Notes: a model not told the origin generated them from the letters alone. Positions 17,161 through 26,365 are shown, counted from the stretch's first letter. The stretch is DNA of 45,044 bases from an uncultured Odoribacter sp. (GCA_900544025.1 UQTM01000022.1:1-45044), one strand, 5' to 3'. Translations and numbers: made by a program.

Positions 17161-19260
17161 ATGAGGGATTTTTATATTTACATATTACAGGTGAATGCAG
17201 GTTTAGCCGTGTTTTATTTGCTTTACCGCATTTTAACGGCGAAAGATACCTTTTTTGAAATTCGTCGTTTTTTCCTGCTGTCGGTACTGTTTTTGGCTTT
17301 TGCATATCCGCTGGTTCCGTTAGCCGAATGGCTGAAAGACAAACAGCCTTTGCAGGCTATGATCGTAGATTATTCGGAATTTATCGTTCAGGCGGTGACG
17401 ATACCGAAGGCTTCTCCTGTAGAGGAAAAAACGCTATTTACCGTGGAAAATATTTTATCGGCGATCTGGCTTGCCGGAAGTGCGTTCCTGTTATTCCGCT
17501 TTTTGGTACAATTGGGAGCCGTTATCCGGTTGCGGCTATCGGGCGAAGCCTGTATCATCGGCGATACCCGGGTTATCGTTTTAAAAAACGATACGGCTCC
17601 GTTTTCTTTTTTCGGCTGGATATTTGTCGATCCCTGTTGTTATACAGAAAAGGAATTGCAGGGCATTCTTATTCATGAAAAGACCCATGCGAGACAGGGA
17701 CATTCCTGGGATACGCTGGCGGGGGAGATTCTTTGCATTTTCTTTTGGTATAATCCCGGAGTGTGGCTGATCCGCAGGGAAATCCGTCAGAATTTAGAAT
17801 TTCTGGCAGACCGGGGAGTGCTCGATGCCGGCTATAACCGGAAAGACTATCAGTATCATTTACTCCGTTTATCCAATCAATCGGTTGCAACACAAATTAT
17901 CAATAATTTCAATGTATCACAATTAAAAAAGCGGATCATGATGATGAATCAGAAAAAGGCCTCTAAAATGAGGCTGGTAAAATATGTAATAATGCTTCCG
18001 GTGACGGGACTGCTCATTTTGGCAAGTAATGCCCGTACGGTCGCGGAAGTTACTCAGGAAATCGTCGGCCAGGTTGTTTCACCGGAACGGGTAGTTACCG
18101 GTAGAGTCGCCCCGGAAACCGGTCAGTGGGATATAAAAGGCCGGGTTACGGACGAACAGGGAGAACGGTTGCCGGGAGTGGCTGTCGGCGTTCAGGATCA
18201 GGGGAAAGCCTGGAAGATCGTAACTACCGATGCCGAGGGGAATTATGGGGTAAAAGTTTCCGGAGATTTCAAGGAACTGTGTTTTTCTTATCCGGGCATG
18301 GCGATGCAGCGCGAAACGGTGAAAAAAGGCACTTCCGATCTAAATGTTGTTATGAAGCCGGGAGCGGCTACGGTTACGAATGTTCAGATAGAGACGGCGG
18401 TGAAAGCCGATTCCGTGGCCGGAGCTTTGGCTTTGGATGAAGTGGTTGTAGTAGGTCTTTTTACCGGGGAAGATAAAAAGAAATCTACTGTAATATATTC
18501 CGTCGTAGATGAAGAACCTCAATTCATCGGGGGAGAGAAAGAGGTGGGTAAATTTATTGCCAAAAACATCAAATACCCCCAATATGCCGCACAGCATGGG
18601 ATTCAGGGGACGGTGGAAGTAGCTTTTGTGATCGATAAAGAAGGCAATGTGACCGGGGCAAAAGTGATGAAAGGGGTAGATGGCACGCTGGATGCAGAAG
18701 CTATAAGGGTAGTGGAATCGATGCCCAGGTGGAAGCCGGGGGAAAAGTCGGGAAAACCGGTGAACGTGCAGTTACGTATGCCTATTTCTTTTAATTTATT
18801 GCATGAAACGGAAAACGGGACAGAACCTTTGCCTGTTGAAGAGACTCAGGCCGTAACGGTATCTGTTCGTTCTTCAGGGATGGTGCAGGAAGCCGGTCGG
18901 GAGGATGTCCATGTTTCGTTGTCGACGAAAACCGTAAAAGCAGATACGAGTGTGTTTTATATAACGACAAAGGGTACAAATGCTCCCGGACATAATGTTT
19001 CGTTTACGGTGTCGTCTGTTGAGGGGGAAAGCCAGTCTTCGCTGTCTCCGGCGCTTTATCAGGCTGCGGTTTCCCAGATTGATCCGGATAAGCAGATCGT
19101 GATTTTGAACGATAAGCTGGTAGAGGATGTGAAAGATCTTCCACAGGATTTATCCGGAGTTGCAGAGATTCGTTTGCTTAGAGACGAGACCGCTGTCCGG
19201 AAAATGAATAAAAAGTACGGAAAGAATGCCGATAACGTTTTGATTATAAAATCGAAATAA
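17161..19260 (+). CDS. BlaR1-like M56 membrane metallopeptidase with SusC-like, TonB_C and plug-like modules
   Basis: A 699-aa protein encoded with the BlaI-type repressor. The N-terminal part has membrane helices (about 5-25, 35-58, 97-120 and 275-290) around the zinc motif H172-EKT-H176 and a probable third ligand E213 in NLEFLAD. After the last helix come a carboxypeptidase-regulatory-like domain (about 323-400, WDIKGRVTDEQGERLPGVAV) and LDEVVVVG (426-432), the linker normally found in SusC proteins. A TonB C-terminal domain follows (about 453-547, YPQYAAQHGIQGTVEVAFVID). The tail (640-699) resembles a receptor plug, with VILNDKLVED, AEIRLLRDETAV and NVLIIKSK. In the family the peptidase destroys the repressor on stimulation. 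The extra modules suggest envelope or TonB-linked sensing, which is inference. Confidence 0.88.
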   Translation: MRDFYIYILQVNAGLAVFYLLYRILTAKDTFFEIRRFFLLSVLFLAFAYPLVPLAEWLKDKQPLQAMIVDYSEFIVQAVTIPKASPVEEKTLFTVENILSAIWLAGSAFLLFRFLVQLGAVIRLRLSGEACIIGDTRVIVLKNDTAPFSFFGWIFVDPCCYTEKELQGILIHEKTHARQGHSWDTLAGEILCIFFWYNPGVWLIRREIRQNLEFLADRGVLDAGYNRKDYQYHLLRLSNQSVATQIINNFNVSQLKKRIMMMNQKKASKMRLVKYVIMLPVTGLLILASNARTVAEVTQEIVGQVVSPERVVTGRVAPETGQWDIKGRVTDEQGERLPGVAVGVQDQGKAWKIVTTDAEGNYGVKVSGDFKELCFSYPGMAMQRETVKKGTSDLNVVMKPGAATVTNVQIETAVKADSVAGALALDEVVVVGLFTGEDKKKSTVIYSVVDEEPQFIGGEKEVGKFIAKNIKYPQYAAQHGIQGTVEVAFVIDKEGNVTGAKVMKGVDGTLDAEAIRVVESMPRWKPGEKSGKPVNVQLRMPISFNLLHETENGTEPLPVEETQAVTVSVRSSGMVQEAGREDVHVSLSTKTVKADTSVFYITTKGTNAPGHNVSFTVSSVEGESQSSLSPALYQAAVSQIDPDKQIVILNDKLVEDVKDLPQDLSGVAEIRLLRDETAVRKMNKKYGKNADNVLIIKSK

Positions 19261-19366
19261 AGGATTTTGAGAAAAGGGGGGGGAATGACTGTTTTTAGAG
19301 ATTTTCGATAAAGTTGTTCTGCCGTATTTAGCCTTTCTGGAAAAGATTATAGGAAATATGGAAAAT

Positions 19367-19403
19367 AGAAATCCCGAAGGTTAAGGTGACCTTCGGGATT
19401 TCT
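19367..19403. terminator. Bidirectional terminator between M56 and DUF4252 genes
   Basis: Perfect 15-bp stem (19367-19381 with 19389-19403), core ATCCCGAAGGT/ACCTTCGGGAT, 7-base loop. It separates the convergent BlaI/M56 and sigma operons. Confidence 0.88.
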
Positions 19404-19420
19404 TATGTATTGCAGATCGT

Positions 19421-20677
19421 TTATTTGGTGTTGATAATCACTTCGGCAGAAGGAAAATATCCTATTTCTTTTTCTAATTTGCTTTGCGGGCGTATTTGCA
19501 GAATGGAAGAGGGGTCGATCAGGAATTCATTGGTTTGCTGCCCGTCGATGACCAATATAGGGTCATGCACTTTTTCCAGGTTGTATTTGTATTCCTGCCC
19601 TTCGTACCGGAAGGTAAGAACTCCGTCTTTGTAGCTTACGAAATCCCCCAATTTTTCCCCGGAGGTAATTAAAAGATACGATTTCCGAAGGTTGTCTTTG
19701 GCATGTACCACTTGAATGTTTCCGATGTTTTCAGGCATTTTTATTTCTCCTTTCGGAAGTTCCTGCCCGTCGATCACATAGCGGATATCCGAGTTGTTGG
19801 AATTGATTTTTATTTTTGTCTTTCCGTCCGTGTTCGTAATTTGTATGGAATTACCGGATACATTTCCGCCGGGTATATTGAAAAAGGTCGAATCCAGGTT
19901 ATCCGGGAAATTAAATCGGGAAGAATCGAATAGGCTGTCGAAATTTAAAAACATATTTCCGAACGGGAAGTCGAACATTCCCGGGAATCTGCCGAAATCG
20001 GGCATATTGAAATTTTTTCTGAATTCTTCCGTGAGTTTATCGAAATCCATATTGCCTGTTCCGTTAAAGAATCCGTCCGGCAGTTGATTTCGCTGCAATT
20101 CCATCTGTTTCAGTTGTTGTTTCATCTTTTCGAGCCTTTGCTGTTGGAGTGATCCGGCAGAATTGCCCGGGGCGAGGGAGGCCAGAGAATTCAGGCCTTT
20201 AATATTCAGTATGCTTGGGAGAGAGGCTATTTGTTCCGGCTGGATGTTGCCGCAAAGTTCGACGATATCCAGACGGACGGGCGACTGATTCCACATTACC
20301 ATCGAAGTGATCTGCCCGTTTTTGCTTTGTGAGTAGATCAGTTGTTTCCCCGAAGCATCCGTGTGGCTTTTAATAAGCCGGTATTTGTTCGGGGAATCCA
20401 GAATCGCTTTAAATTGTGCGGTTACTTTATTTTCCATGTCCGGATCGCAGGCGTTCAGGTCGAGGTTAAGGATATTCACGGCATCCAGATTTTGAAGGGC
20501 TTCTTCCGCTTCCGGCGGTAGATTTTGCTTTTTATACAGTCCATATAAGTTTTTATCTAACTGAGTGACCGTCACACAATTTTTTTCATGGTATTTAGCC
20601 ATCAGTTTGGCCAGTTGTGCCTGAGCTCCGTAAGGGAGGGCAAAGGCTACTAAAATGATCCATACTTTTTTATTCAT
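19421..20677 (-). CDS. Secreted DUF4252 protein with two C-terminal plug-like repeats
   Basis: 418 aa from ATG 20677, chosen because it opens the signal peptide MNKKVWIILVAFALPYGAQA; the frame extends 11 codons further upstream without signal character. Residues about 20-160 match the DUF4252 pattern (KNCVTVTQLDKNLYGLY, YRLIKSHTDASGKQLIYSQ, LDIVELCGNIQPEQIASL). A Gln-rich helix (LQQQRLEKMKQQLKQMELQ) and an Asn/Phe/Asp-rich segment follow. Two VIDGQ-starting repeats end the protein: about 299-340 (RYVIDGQELP to LLITSG) and 374-418 (ILVIDGQQTN to VIINTK). Both resemble the plug motif of SusC receptors. It is the last gene of the ECF sigma operon, 45 bases after the small membrane protein. Likely an envelope sensor or effector; function unproven. 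Confidence 0.75.
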   Translation of the reverse strand: MNKKVWIILVAFALPYGAQAQLAKLMAKYHEKNCVTVTQLDKNLYGLYKKQNLPPEAEEALQNLDAVNILNLDLNACDPDMENKVTAQFKAILDSPNKYRLIKSHTDASGKQLIYSQSKNGQITSMVMWNQSPVRLDIVELCGNIQPEQIASLPSILNIKGLNSLASLAPGNSAGSLQQQRLEKMKQQLKQMELQRNQLPDGFFNGTGNMDFDKLTEEFRKNFNMPDFGRFPGMFDFPFGNMFLNFDSLFDSSRFNFPDNLDSTFFNIPGGNVSGNSIQITNTDGKTKIKINSNNSDIRYVIDGQELPKGEIKMPENIGNIQVVHAKDNLRKSYLLITSGEKLGDFVSYKDGVLTFRYEGQEYKYNLEKVHDPILVIDGQQTNEFLIDPSSILQIRPQSKLEKEIGYFPSAEVIINTK

Positions 20678-20722
20678 AGCAATGTGATTTTTAAAGTTTA
20701 TATCGTGCAAGTCCGGCCTGAC

Positions 20723-21157
20723 TTACTCGATTGCAATGATCAGACCTTTATCTTCGTATATGATTTTTTCGTTACCGGGCGTTTTTTCATTGAGGACGTC
20801 GGCGATAACCTGTAAGGCATCTTCGAAACGTTCCCGCTGGGTTTGTTCGGATAGCTTTATGCTTGTCGGTGCCGGAGCAGGTAGAAAAATCCGAAGGCTG
20901 ACGATAAGCAGCAGGGTGGCGGCTATCCCTCCGGCAAGCCGGAAGATGCGGTGGGAACGGTGATTTTTTCGTTTTTCAATGCGTTGCCGGATACTATTCA
21001 GCAATTCCTCCGGACAGGGTGTCGTGTCGCCCCGGTAAGCCAAAGCAGGCTCGGAAGGCAGTTCTCCTTTCCGGTAGGCAGCTTTCAGCTCTTGCTCATC
21101 CTTTAAAGAGGATTCTCCCCGGTAATATCTCGCTAATTTATTTTCAGTCGGTTCCAT
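20723..21157 (-). CDS. Small single-pass membrane protein, probable anti-sigma factor
   Basis: 144 aa. A charged cytoplasmic N-terminus (about 1-70) carries ENKLARYYRGESS, resembling the start of Bacteroidota anti-sigma proteins. One membrane helix follows at about 72-93 (FRLAGGIAATLLLIVSLRIFL), then a short periplasmic part. No zinc-binding HxxxCxxC motif is present. The gene begins 11 bases after the ECF sigma gene stop, the usual position for the cognate anti-sigma factor. The periplasmic tail is only about 50 residues, so signal reception may depend on a partner such as the DUF4252 protein encoded next. The role is inferred mainly from position. Confidence 0.65.
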   Translation of the reverse strand: MEPTENKLARYYRGESSLKDEQELKAAYRKGELPSEPALAYRGDTTPCPEELLNSIRQRIEKRKNHRSHRIFRLAGGIAATLLLIVSLRIFLPAPAPTSIKLSEQTQRERFEDALQVIADVLNEKTPGNEKIIYEDKGLIIAIE

Positions 21158-21168
21158 CGGTTCTTATT

Positions 21169-21684
21169 TCAGTTTTCATATAGAGAAATATGGTAGCGTT
21201 TCACCAAAATCTCTTTTACTTTATTTCTCGCTCTGGATAACAGTACCCGGATGTTATTCAATCCCAAACCTGTGATCTTTGCGATCTCGTCGTATTCCAG
21301 TCCTTCTATTTCCCGTAGGACAATCACCTCGCGCTGGTTAGGAGGGAGGGTATCGATGATTTTTCTGACCGTTTCGGCAGTGTCTTTATCCGCGATCTGT
21401 TGCAACAGATCGGTTTCGTAGCCTCCGTTCCTGAGGAGTTGGGTGTCGTCGTATATCGGCTTTTGCTTTTTTAGCCAGTCCATGCAGAGGTTGTGGGTCA
21501 TTTTCAATGCCCATGCCTTGATGTTACCGACTCCGGGAAGCTGCCGGCGGGTGTCCCATAGCCGTAACATCACTTCCTGTGTCAGATCGGCGCTGGTCGT
21601 CCGGTCGCCTGTGAGGTTCAGGGCATACGACCAGATATTTTGCGCCAGAGGCAGGACAATATGATTGAATTCCTTTTCTGTCAT
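21169..21684 (-). CDS. ECF-type RNA polymerase sigma factor
   Basis: 171 aa from ATG 21684 (MTEKEFNHIV); the longer frame upstream has no sigma character. Region 2 shows YALNLTGDRTTSADLTQEVMLRLWDTR and IKAWALKMTHNLCMDWLKK. Region 4 shows LPPNQREVIVLREIEGLEYDEIAKITGL followed by the recognition helix NNIRVLLSRARNKVKEIL. It heads a three-gene operon (sigma, membrane protein, DUF4252), an arrangement common in Bacteroidota envelope responses. No clear TAnnTTTG box is seen upstream, so it may use its own ECF promoter. Confidence 0.93.
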   Translation of the reverse strand: MTEKEFNHIVLPLAQNIWSYALNLTGDRTTSADLTQEVMLRLWDTRRQLPGVGNIKAWALKMTHNLCMDWLKKQKPIYDDTQLLRNGGYETDLLQQIADKDTAETVRKIIDTLPPNQREVIVLREIEGLEYDEIAKITGLGLNNIRVLLSRARNKVKEILVKRYHISLYEN

Positions 21685-21806
21685 CACTAATAAAGACGAT
21701 TTATCTCCGATTTTATTACAAAGGAAATTGGATTTTTTTATTTTTTGTGTGAATAAAAGTGATAGGAGCTTCCGGAGATATTTAAAAATTCTGAAATTTC
21801 CGATAC

Positions 21807-21842
21807 AAAAAAACAAGGATAACGACTGTTCATTATCCTTGT
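21807..21842 (-). terminator. Terminator of the left RND pump gene
   Basis: On the minus strand ACAAGGATAA and TTATCCTTGT (21833-21842 and 21813-21822) form a perfect 10-bp stem with a 10-base loop, followed by a run of seven T. Confidence 0.88.
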
Positions 21843-21861
21843 CACTTTTTATAGGCAGAAG

Positions 21862-24800
21862 TTATTCCGGTAATTCCAGAGGGGCCGGAGGTTCGGGTCG
21901 ATTCATAGGCGGGGAGACTGTCCCCTTTTTCGGTTTTCGCGATTTGCCTTGCATCAAGAGGTAAAAATTGGGAATGAAAAGCGTACCCACCAATGAGGTC
22001 ATGAGCATCCCGGCAAATACAGCGATACCCAGGGATATACGGCTGGCGGCTCCCGCTCCGGTGGAGATCACTAAAGGGAGAGTTCCTAAAATGAAAGCGA
22101 ACGAGGTCATCAGGATCGGGCGGAGCCGTACGCGCCCCCCTTCCAGAGCGGCTTCTTCCGCCGATTTCCCTGAAGCCCGGTAATCTCTGGCGAATTCTAC
22201 GATCAATATGGCGTTTTTGGCAGCCAATGCGATCAGAAGTACAACACCGATCTGGGTGTAAACGCTGATCGGCAGGTTCATCACGATAACGCCTATCACT
22301 ACGCCGAGCAAAGCGATGGGTAATCCCATAATCACGGCGAACGGATCTTTCCAGCTCTCGTATTGGGCGGCGAGGATCAGAAAGGCTACGATAATGGCCA
22401 GGACGAAGATCAGGGAGGTTGTCGAGGAAGCGTTTACTTCCTGGTAAGCCATAGAAGTCCATTCATAGCCGAAGGAGTTACCCGCTTTTTCTTTAATTAG
22501 TTTTGCCATGATGTCGATCGCTTCTCCCGAACTATAACCTTCGGCGGCCGACCCGGAGATCAGGGCGGAAATATAGGTGTTGTACCGGGTCAGGTTTTCT
22601 GCTCCCAGCCGATTTTCTATGGTTGTGAAGGCGCTCATCGGAACCATATCGCCTTTGGAGTTGCGCACGTTGAGCAGGCGCAGGTCTTCGACCACGGCCC
22701 GGCTTCCGGTGGCTCCTTCTACTTTAACCTGATAGGTACGTCCGAATTTAACGAAGTTGTTCACATAGGAAGAGCCCAGGAAAGTACCGATCGTATTAAA
22801 AACTTCTTCCAGCGAAATCTGCATGAGTTCTACTTTATCCCGGTCGATGTTCAGGTAGTATTGGGGTACACTGGCGCTGAACATGGATTGCACTGTGGAT
22901 AATCCCGGTGTCTGGCTGCCCGCCATCATGATTTCGTCTGTCATTTTTTGTAATTCCTGCGGGCCGTAGCTGTTGATGTCTTCAAGCATGACTTCAAATC
23001 CGCTGCTTTCTCCCAAACCGGGGATGGAGGGCGGCAATACCGCAAAGGTACGGGCTTCCGGGATTTCCATATAGGCCATGCCGTTAAATTCGTCGATAAG
23101 CGACTGCGCACTGAGGTTTTTTGTTTTTCTTTGGTCCCAGTTTTTCAGCATCACGAACAGAGTTCCGGCATTGGAAATGTTGGCGTTGCTCATCATGGAG
23201 AAACCATTGATCGTGATGTAGGTGTCGATTCCGTCCATGCGGTTCAATATATCGGATGCTTTTTGCAGGGCGGTTGCGGTTTGGGAATAGGATGCTCCGT
23301 CCGTCAGCTGCATAAAGGCGATGAAATAGCCCTGGTCTTCTTCGGGTAGGAAGGTTCGGGGCCATTTGATGAATCCCCAGAAGGCAAAGAACGCCATGAC
23401 TAAAAACACGATGAAGGTCATGATGGACCGCTTCATAAAATGTGTGATCACCCAGGTATAGCCTTGTGTCGTTTTATCGAAAAAACGGTTAAAGGCTTTG
23501 AACAGGAAAAAACGGCTGGGTTGTTTGGGTTTTAGCAGTAAGGCGCAGAGGGCAGGGCTAAGGGTTAAGGCGTTGAAGCCGCTGATTACGGTGGAAATGG
23601 CGATCGTTAGGGCGAATTGTTTGTAAAGCTGTCCGGTGATGCCGCCGATGAATGCCGTGGGGATGAATACGGCGAGCAGTACGAGTACGATACCGACAAC
23701 CGCTCCGGACACTTCTTTCATGGCTTCGATCACGGCTTCTTTCACCGTGGGATACTTTCCGGTTTCGATGAGACGGTAACTGTTTTCCACAATGATGATC
23801 GCATCATCGACCACTAACCCGATCGCCAATACCAAACCGAACAGGGTGAGGGTATTGATCGAAAAACCCAACATCGCCATGAAAGTGAACGTCCCGATCA
23901 AAGAGACGGGGATCGTGACCAGCGGAATCAGCATCGCCCGCCAGTTTTGCAGAAAGATCAAAATCACCAGCAGTACCAGGATGAAAGCGGTGATGAGCGT
24001 GTCGTATATACCGGAGATGGAAGCATCGATAAATTCCGTCGTATCGAGTGTAACGCTATATTCTACGCCTTGGGGAAAATAAGCGGACAACCTTTCCATT
24101 TCTGCTTTTATCCGTTTCGAGACATCGAGGGCATTGGCTCCCGGCAGCTGATAGATGGCAATGGCCGCTACCGCTCCTCCTTTCAGGGTGGCGGTCGTGC
24201 TGTAACTTTCACGTCCCAGTTCGATCGTCGCCAGGTCTTTGATCCGTAAGTACTTACCGTCGGGCATCGCTTTTACGATGATGTTGCCGAATTCTTCTTC
24301 GTTCATCAGCAGTCCTTTGGTTTCAAGGGTATATTGATAAGCTTCTTTTTGATTTAAAGGCTCTGCCCCGACGCTTCCTGCCGCAACCTGAATGTTTTGA
24401 GCCTGTATCGCTGCGACGATGTCGGAGGGGGTGACGTTACGGATGGCCAGTTGGTCGGGATTCAGCCAGATCCGCATGCTGTAATCGCCCATTCCGAACA
24501 AGCCCACGTTTCCCACGCCTTTTACCCGCCCCAGGTCATTGGTGATGTTGAGTGCGGCATAATTCGACAGGAATAAGGCGTCGTATTCCGGGGTTTGGGA
24601 CGTGAGCGAAAGGAACATGACCACATTGGTCGATTCTTTGGTCGTAGTTACCCCGATCTTCGTCACTTCCTGGGGGAGGGTGCTCAATGCCATGCTAACC
24701 CGGTTTTCGACCAATACGGTGGCCATATCGAGGTCCGTGCCCACTTCGAAGGTAATGGTGAGAGAGTAAGAACCTGTGCTGGATGAGGTGGACGACATAT

Positions 24801-25032
24801 AAAGCATTCCTTCCACTCCGTTCACTTGCTGCTCGATGGGAGTTCCCACTAAATCGGCGATCGTCGAAGCGTTGGCTCCCGGATAAGAAGCCCTGACCAC
24901 TACGGTGGGAGGGGTGATCGTGGGGTATTCTTCGATGGGCAGGCCTACCAGGGATACGAGCCCGGCAATGACGATCAGGATCGAAAGGACTGTGGCAAAT
25001 ATGGGACGATTGATAAAAAATGTACTGAACAT
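21862..25032 (-). CDS. RND (HAE1/AcrB-type) inner-membrane efflux pump
   Basis: 1056 aa, full length for AcrB-type proton-driven drug exporters. It starts FFINRPIFATVLSILIVIAGLVSL (TM1). Proton-relay aspartates D409-D410 lie in AIGLVVDDAIIIVEN (TM4), and the partner lysine is in ALAAKNAILIVEFA (TM10). Periplasmic porter segments such as YPGANASTIADLVGTPIEQ and IPGLGESSGFEV are present. The C-terminus is short and Pro-rich. Its adaptor and outer-membrane factor are encoded upstream on the same strand (26366-28874), but a 1.1-kb opposite-strand lipoprotein gene lies between. The pump therefore needs either its own promoter in 25033-25195 or read-through. I see no clear TAnnTTTG there on this strand. 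Confidence 0.96.
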   Translation of the reverse strand: MFSTFFINRPIFATVLSILIVIAGLVSLVGLPIEEYPTITPPTVVVRASYPGANASTIADLVGTPIEQQVNGVEGMLYMSSTSSSTGSYSLTITFEVGTDLDMATVLVENRVSMALSTLPQEVTKIGVTTTKESTNVVMFLSLTSQTPEYDALFLSNYAALNITNDLGRVKGVGNVGLFGMGDYSMRIWLNPDQLAIRNVTPSDIVAAIQAQNIQVAAGSVGAEPLNQKEAYQYTLETKGLLMNEEEFGNIIVKAMPDGKYLRIKDLATIELGRESYSTTATLKGGAVAAIAIYQLPGANALDVSKRIKAEMERLSAYFPQGVEYSVTLDTTEFIDASISGIYDTLITAFILVLLVILIFLQNWRAMLIPLVTIPVSLIGTFTFMAMLGFSINTLTLFGLVLAIGLVVDDAIIIVENSYRLIETGKYPTVKEAVIEAMKEVSGAVVGIVLVLLAVFIPTAFIGGITGQLYKQFALTIAISTVISGFNALTLSPALCALLLKPKQPSRFFLFKAFNRFFDKTTQGYTWVITHFMKRSIMTFIVFLVMAFFAFWGFIKWPRTFLPEEDQGYFIAFMQLTDGASYSQTATALQKASDILNRMDGIDTYITINGFSMMSNANISNAGTLFVMLKNWDQRKTKNLSAQSLIDEFNGMAYMEIPEARTFAVLPPSIPGLGESSGFEVMLEDINSYGPQELQKMTDEIMMAGSQTPGLSTVQSMFSASVPQYYLNIDRDKVELMQISLEEVFNTIGTFLGSSYVNNFVKFGRTYQVKVEGATGSRAVVEDLRLLNVRNSKGDMVPMSAFTTIENRLGAENLTRYNTYISALISGSAAEGYSSGEAIDIMAKLIKEKAGNSFGYEWTSMAYQEVNASSTTSLIFVLAIIVAFLILAAQYESWKDPFAVIMGLPIALLGVVIGVIVMNLPISVYTQIGVVLLIALAAKNAILIVEFARDYRASGKSAEEAALEGGRVRLRPILMTSFAFILGTLPLVISTGAGAASRISLGIAVFAGMLMTSLVGTLFIPNFYLLMQGKSRKPKKGTVSPPMNRPEPPAPLELPE

Positions 25033-25151
25033 ATCGGGTATTTATTGGGTGATCTACTTTTCTTTCATACGGGAGTGGAAAGATTTGTGTTTCAACATGG
25101 GAAAAAACTGGTAATCAAAAAAGTAGGAGGATAATCGAAAAATTTATTTTT

Positions 25152-25183
25152 TTTGTTTAACATTGTAATTATAAATAATTTTA
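25152..25183 (+). promoter_or_regulatory. Candidate promoter of the propeller lipoprotein inside the RND locus
   Basis: TTTG 25152-25155, a 20-base spacer and TAATTTTA 25176-25183 (7/8 of TAnnTTTG). The start of transcription would be within about 10 bases of the ATG at 25196. Confidence 0.55.
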
Positions 25184-25195
25184 ACAGATTGTGTT

Positions 25196-26338
25196 ATGGC
25201 CGGACTTAGAATAGGGAAATTTTTAGTGTTGGGTTTTATATTTCTGGGGGCGATCGGATGCCGTACTGAAGAACGTTCCGGCTATCCTGTTTTTCATTTG
25301 ACGAAGGTGTTGAAAGGCGAAGTAAAAGCAAAATTGAGCGATGTTGCGGATAGCGTCCGCTTTATTGCTTTGGAAACTACGGATAGCTGTTTGGTGGGAG
25401 GATATAGCGGGGTTTTGTGTGTGAATGAGAAAGGAATCCTGATTTTTGGAAGGGAAGGGTTGTATTTTTTTCTTCCGGACGGCACTTTCGCGTGTAGTTT
25501 AGGTCGGATTGGCCGGGGACCCGGAGAATTTAACAGGATAAGGGGAGCGTATCTGGGAGAGAAAAGCGTTTATATACTGGAAGGCGACCGGCAGAAAATT
25601 ATTCGGTATGGATATGACGGAAGTTTGCAGGGGGAGACGGATTGTCCGGGAATCACGCCTGTGTCTCAGGGTACTTTTCTAAACGATTCTTTGCTTGTGA
25701 TGGCAGAAACCGAATATACGGCGGAAGGAATGAAATCGTGGATGGCTTTGTATGACAATGGAAAATTGAAAACAAAAAAGTTAGTTTTTCAGGACGAACA
25801 AATTATAAAACCGGATAATTTGGGGGCGGTGTCTATTTATCCTTTAGGGAATGAATGGGTATATGTCAATAATTATATCGACACCATATACCGGATAGAC
25901 CGGGATTTAAACCTGCGTGCCGCCTGGGAACTCGATCTGGGAGGTTTCGTATCGGATCGTTCCCTGTGGAGCCGATATGCCGATTGGACGGAGCTTTGTA
26001 AGACTTCGAACATTTACAATCTGGAATGGAACGAAACAAGCCGTTTTATCTGTTGCAGTGCTTTGTGGGGAAGCCGGATATGGCATTGTATCTGGGATAA
26101 AAGGGAGCAAAGAACGATACATTGTATCGGGATAACCGATGCGGATCGTGACAATTCTTATGAGTTGGAAGATGATTTATACGGTACGGGACTAACTTTT
26201 TATCCGGGAGAGGCAAACGCTAATTTAGATTTTTACAATGATTTCAGTGAAAAGGGGTTAGCTTATTTGCAGAAACAAGGCATCGATTTACAGGAGGAGG
26301 ATAATCCTGTAATCCGGATTGTATATCTGAAAAAATAA
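25196..26338 (+). CDS. 6-bladed beta-propeller lipoprotein inserted in the RND locus
   Basis: 380 aa. Lipobox LGAIGC with Cys22. The start YPVFHLTKVLKGEVKAKLSDVADSVRFIALETT and the motif IGRGPGEFNRIRGAYL are hallmarks of the Bacteroidota 6-bladed propeller (DUF4934/BF3164-like) lipoproteins. Repeated strands such as GYSGVLCVNEKGILIFGREGLYFF support the propeller. It lies on the strand opposite to the RND genes, divergent from the pump (163-base gap) and convergent with the adaptor (27-base gap, no terminator seen). Role unknown. Its placement may reflect insertion or a functional link to efflux; the sequence does not decide. Confidence 0.82.
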   Translation: MAGLRIGKFLVLGFIFLGAIGCRTEERSGYPVFHLTKVLKGEVKAKLSDVADSVRFIALETTDSCLVGGYSGVLCVNEKGILIFGREGLYFFLPDGTFACSLGRIGRGPGEFNRIRGAYLGEKSVYILEGDRQKIIRYGYDGSLQGETDCPGITPVSQGTFLNDSLLVMAETEYTAEGMKSWMALYDNGKLKTKKLVFQDEQIIKPDNLGAVSIYPLGNEWVYVNNYIDTIYRIDRDLNLRAAWELDLGGFVSDRSLWSRYADWTELCKTSNIYNLEWNETSRFICCSALWGSRIWHCIWDKREQRTIHCIGITDADRDNSYELEDDLYGTGLTFYPGEANANLDFYNDFSEKGLAYLQKQGIDLQEEDNPVIRIVYLKK

Positions 26339-26365
26339 GGCATACCGGGAGTTTATCCGGAAATA

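Noticed and set aside
19276..19283. Run of eight G after the M56 gene (and another at 40336-40343)
   Set aside because: Such tracts can cause phase variation, but both lie outside coding sequence and not between promoter boxes, so no effect can be argued.
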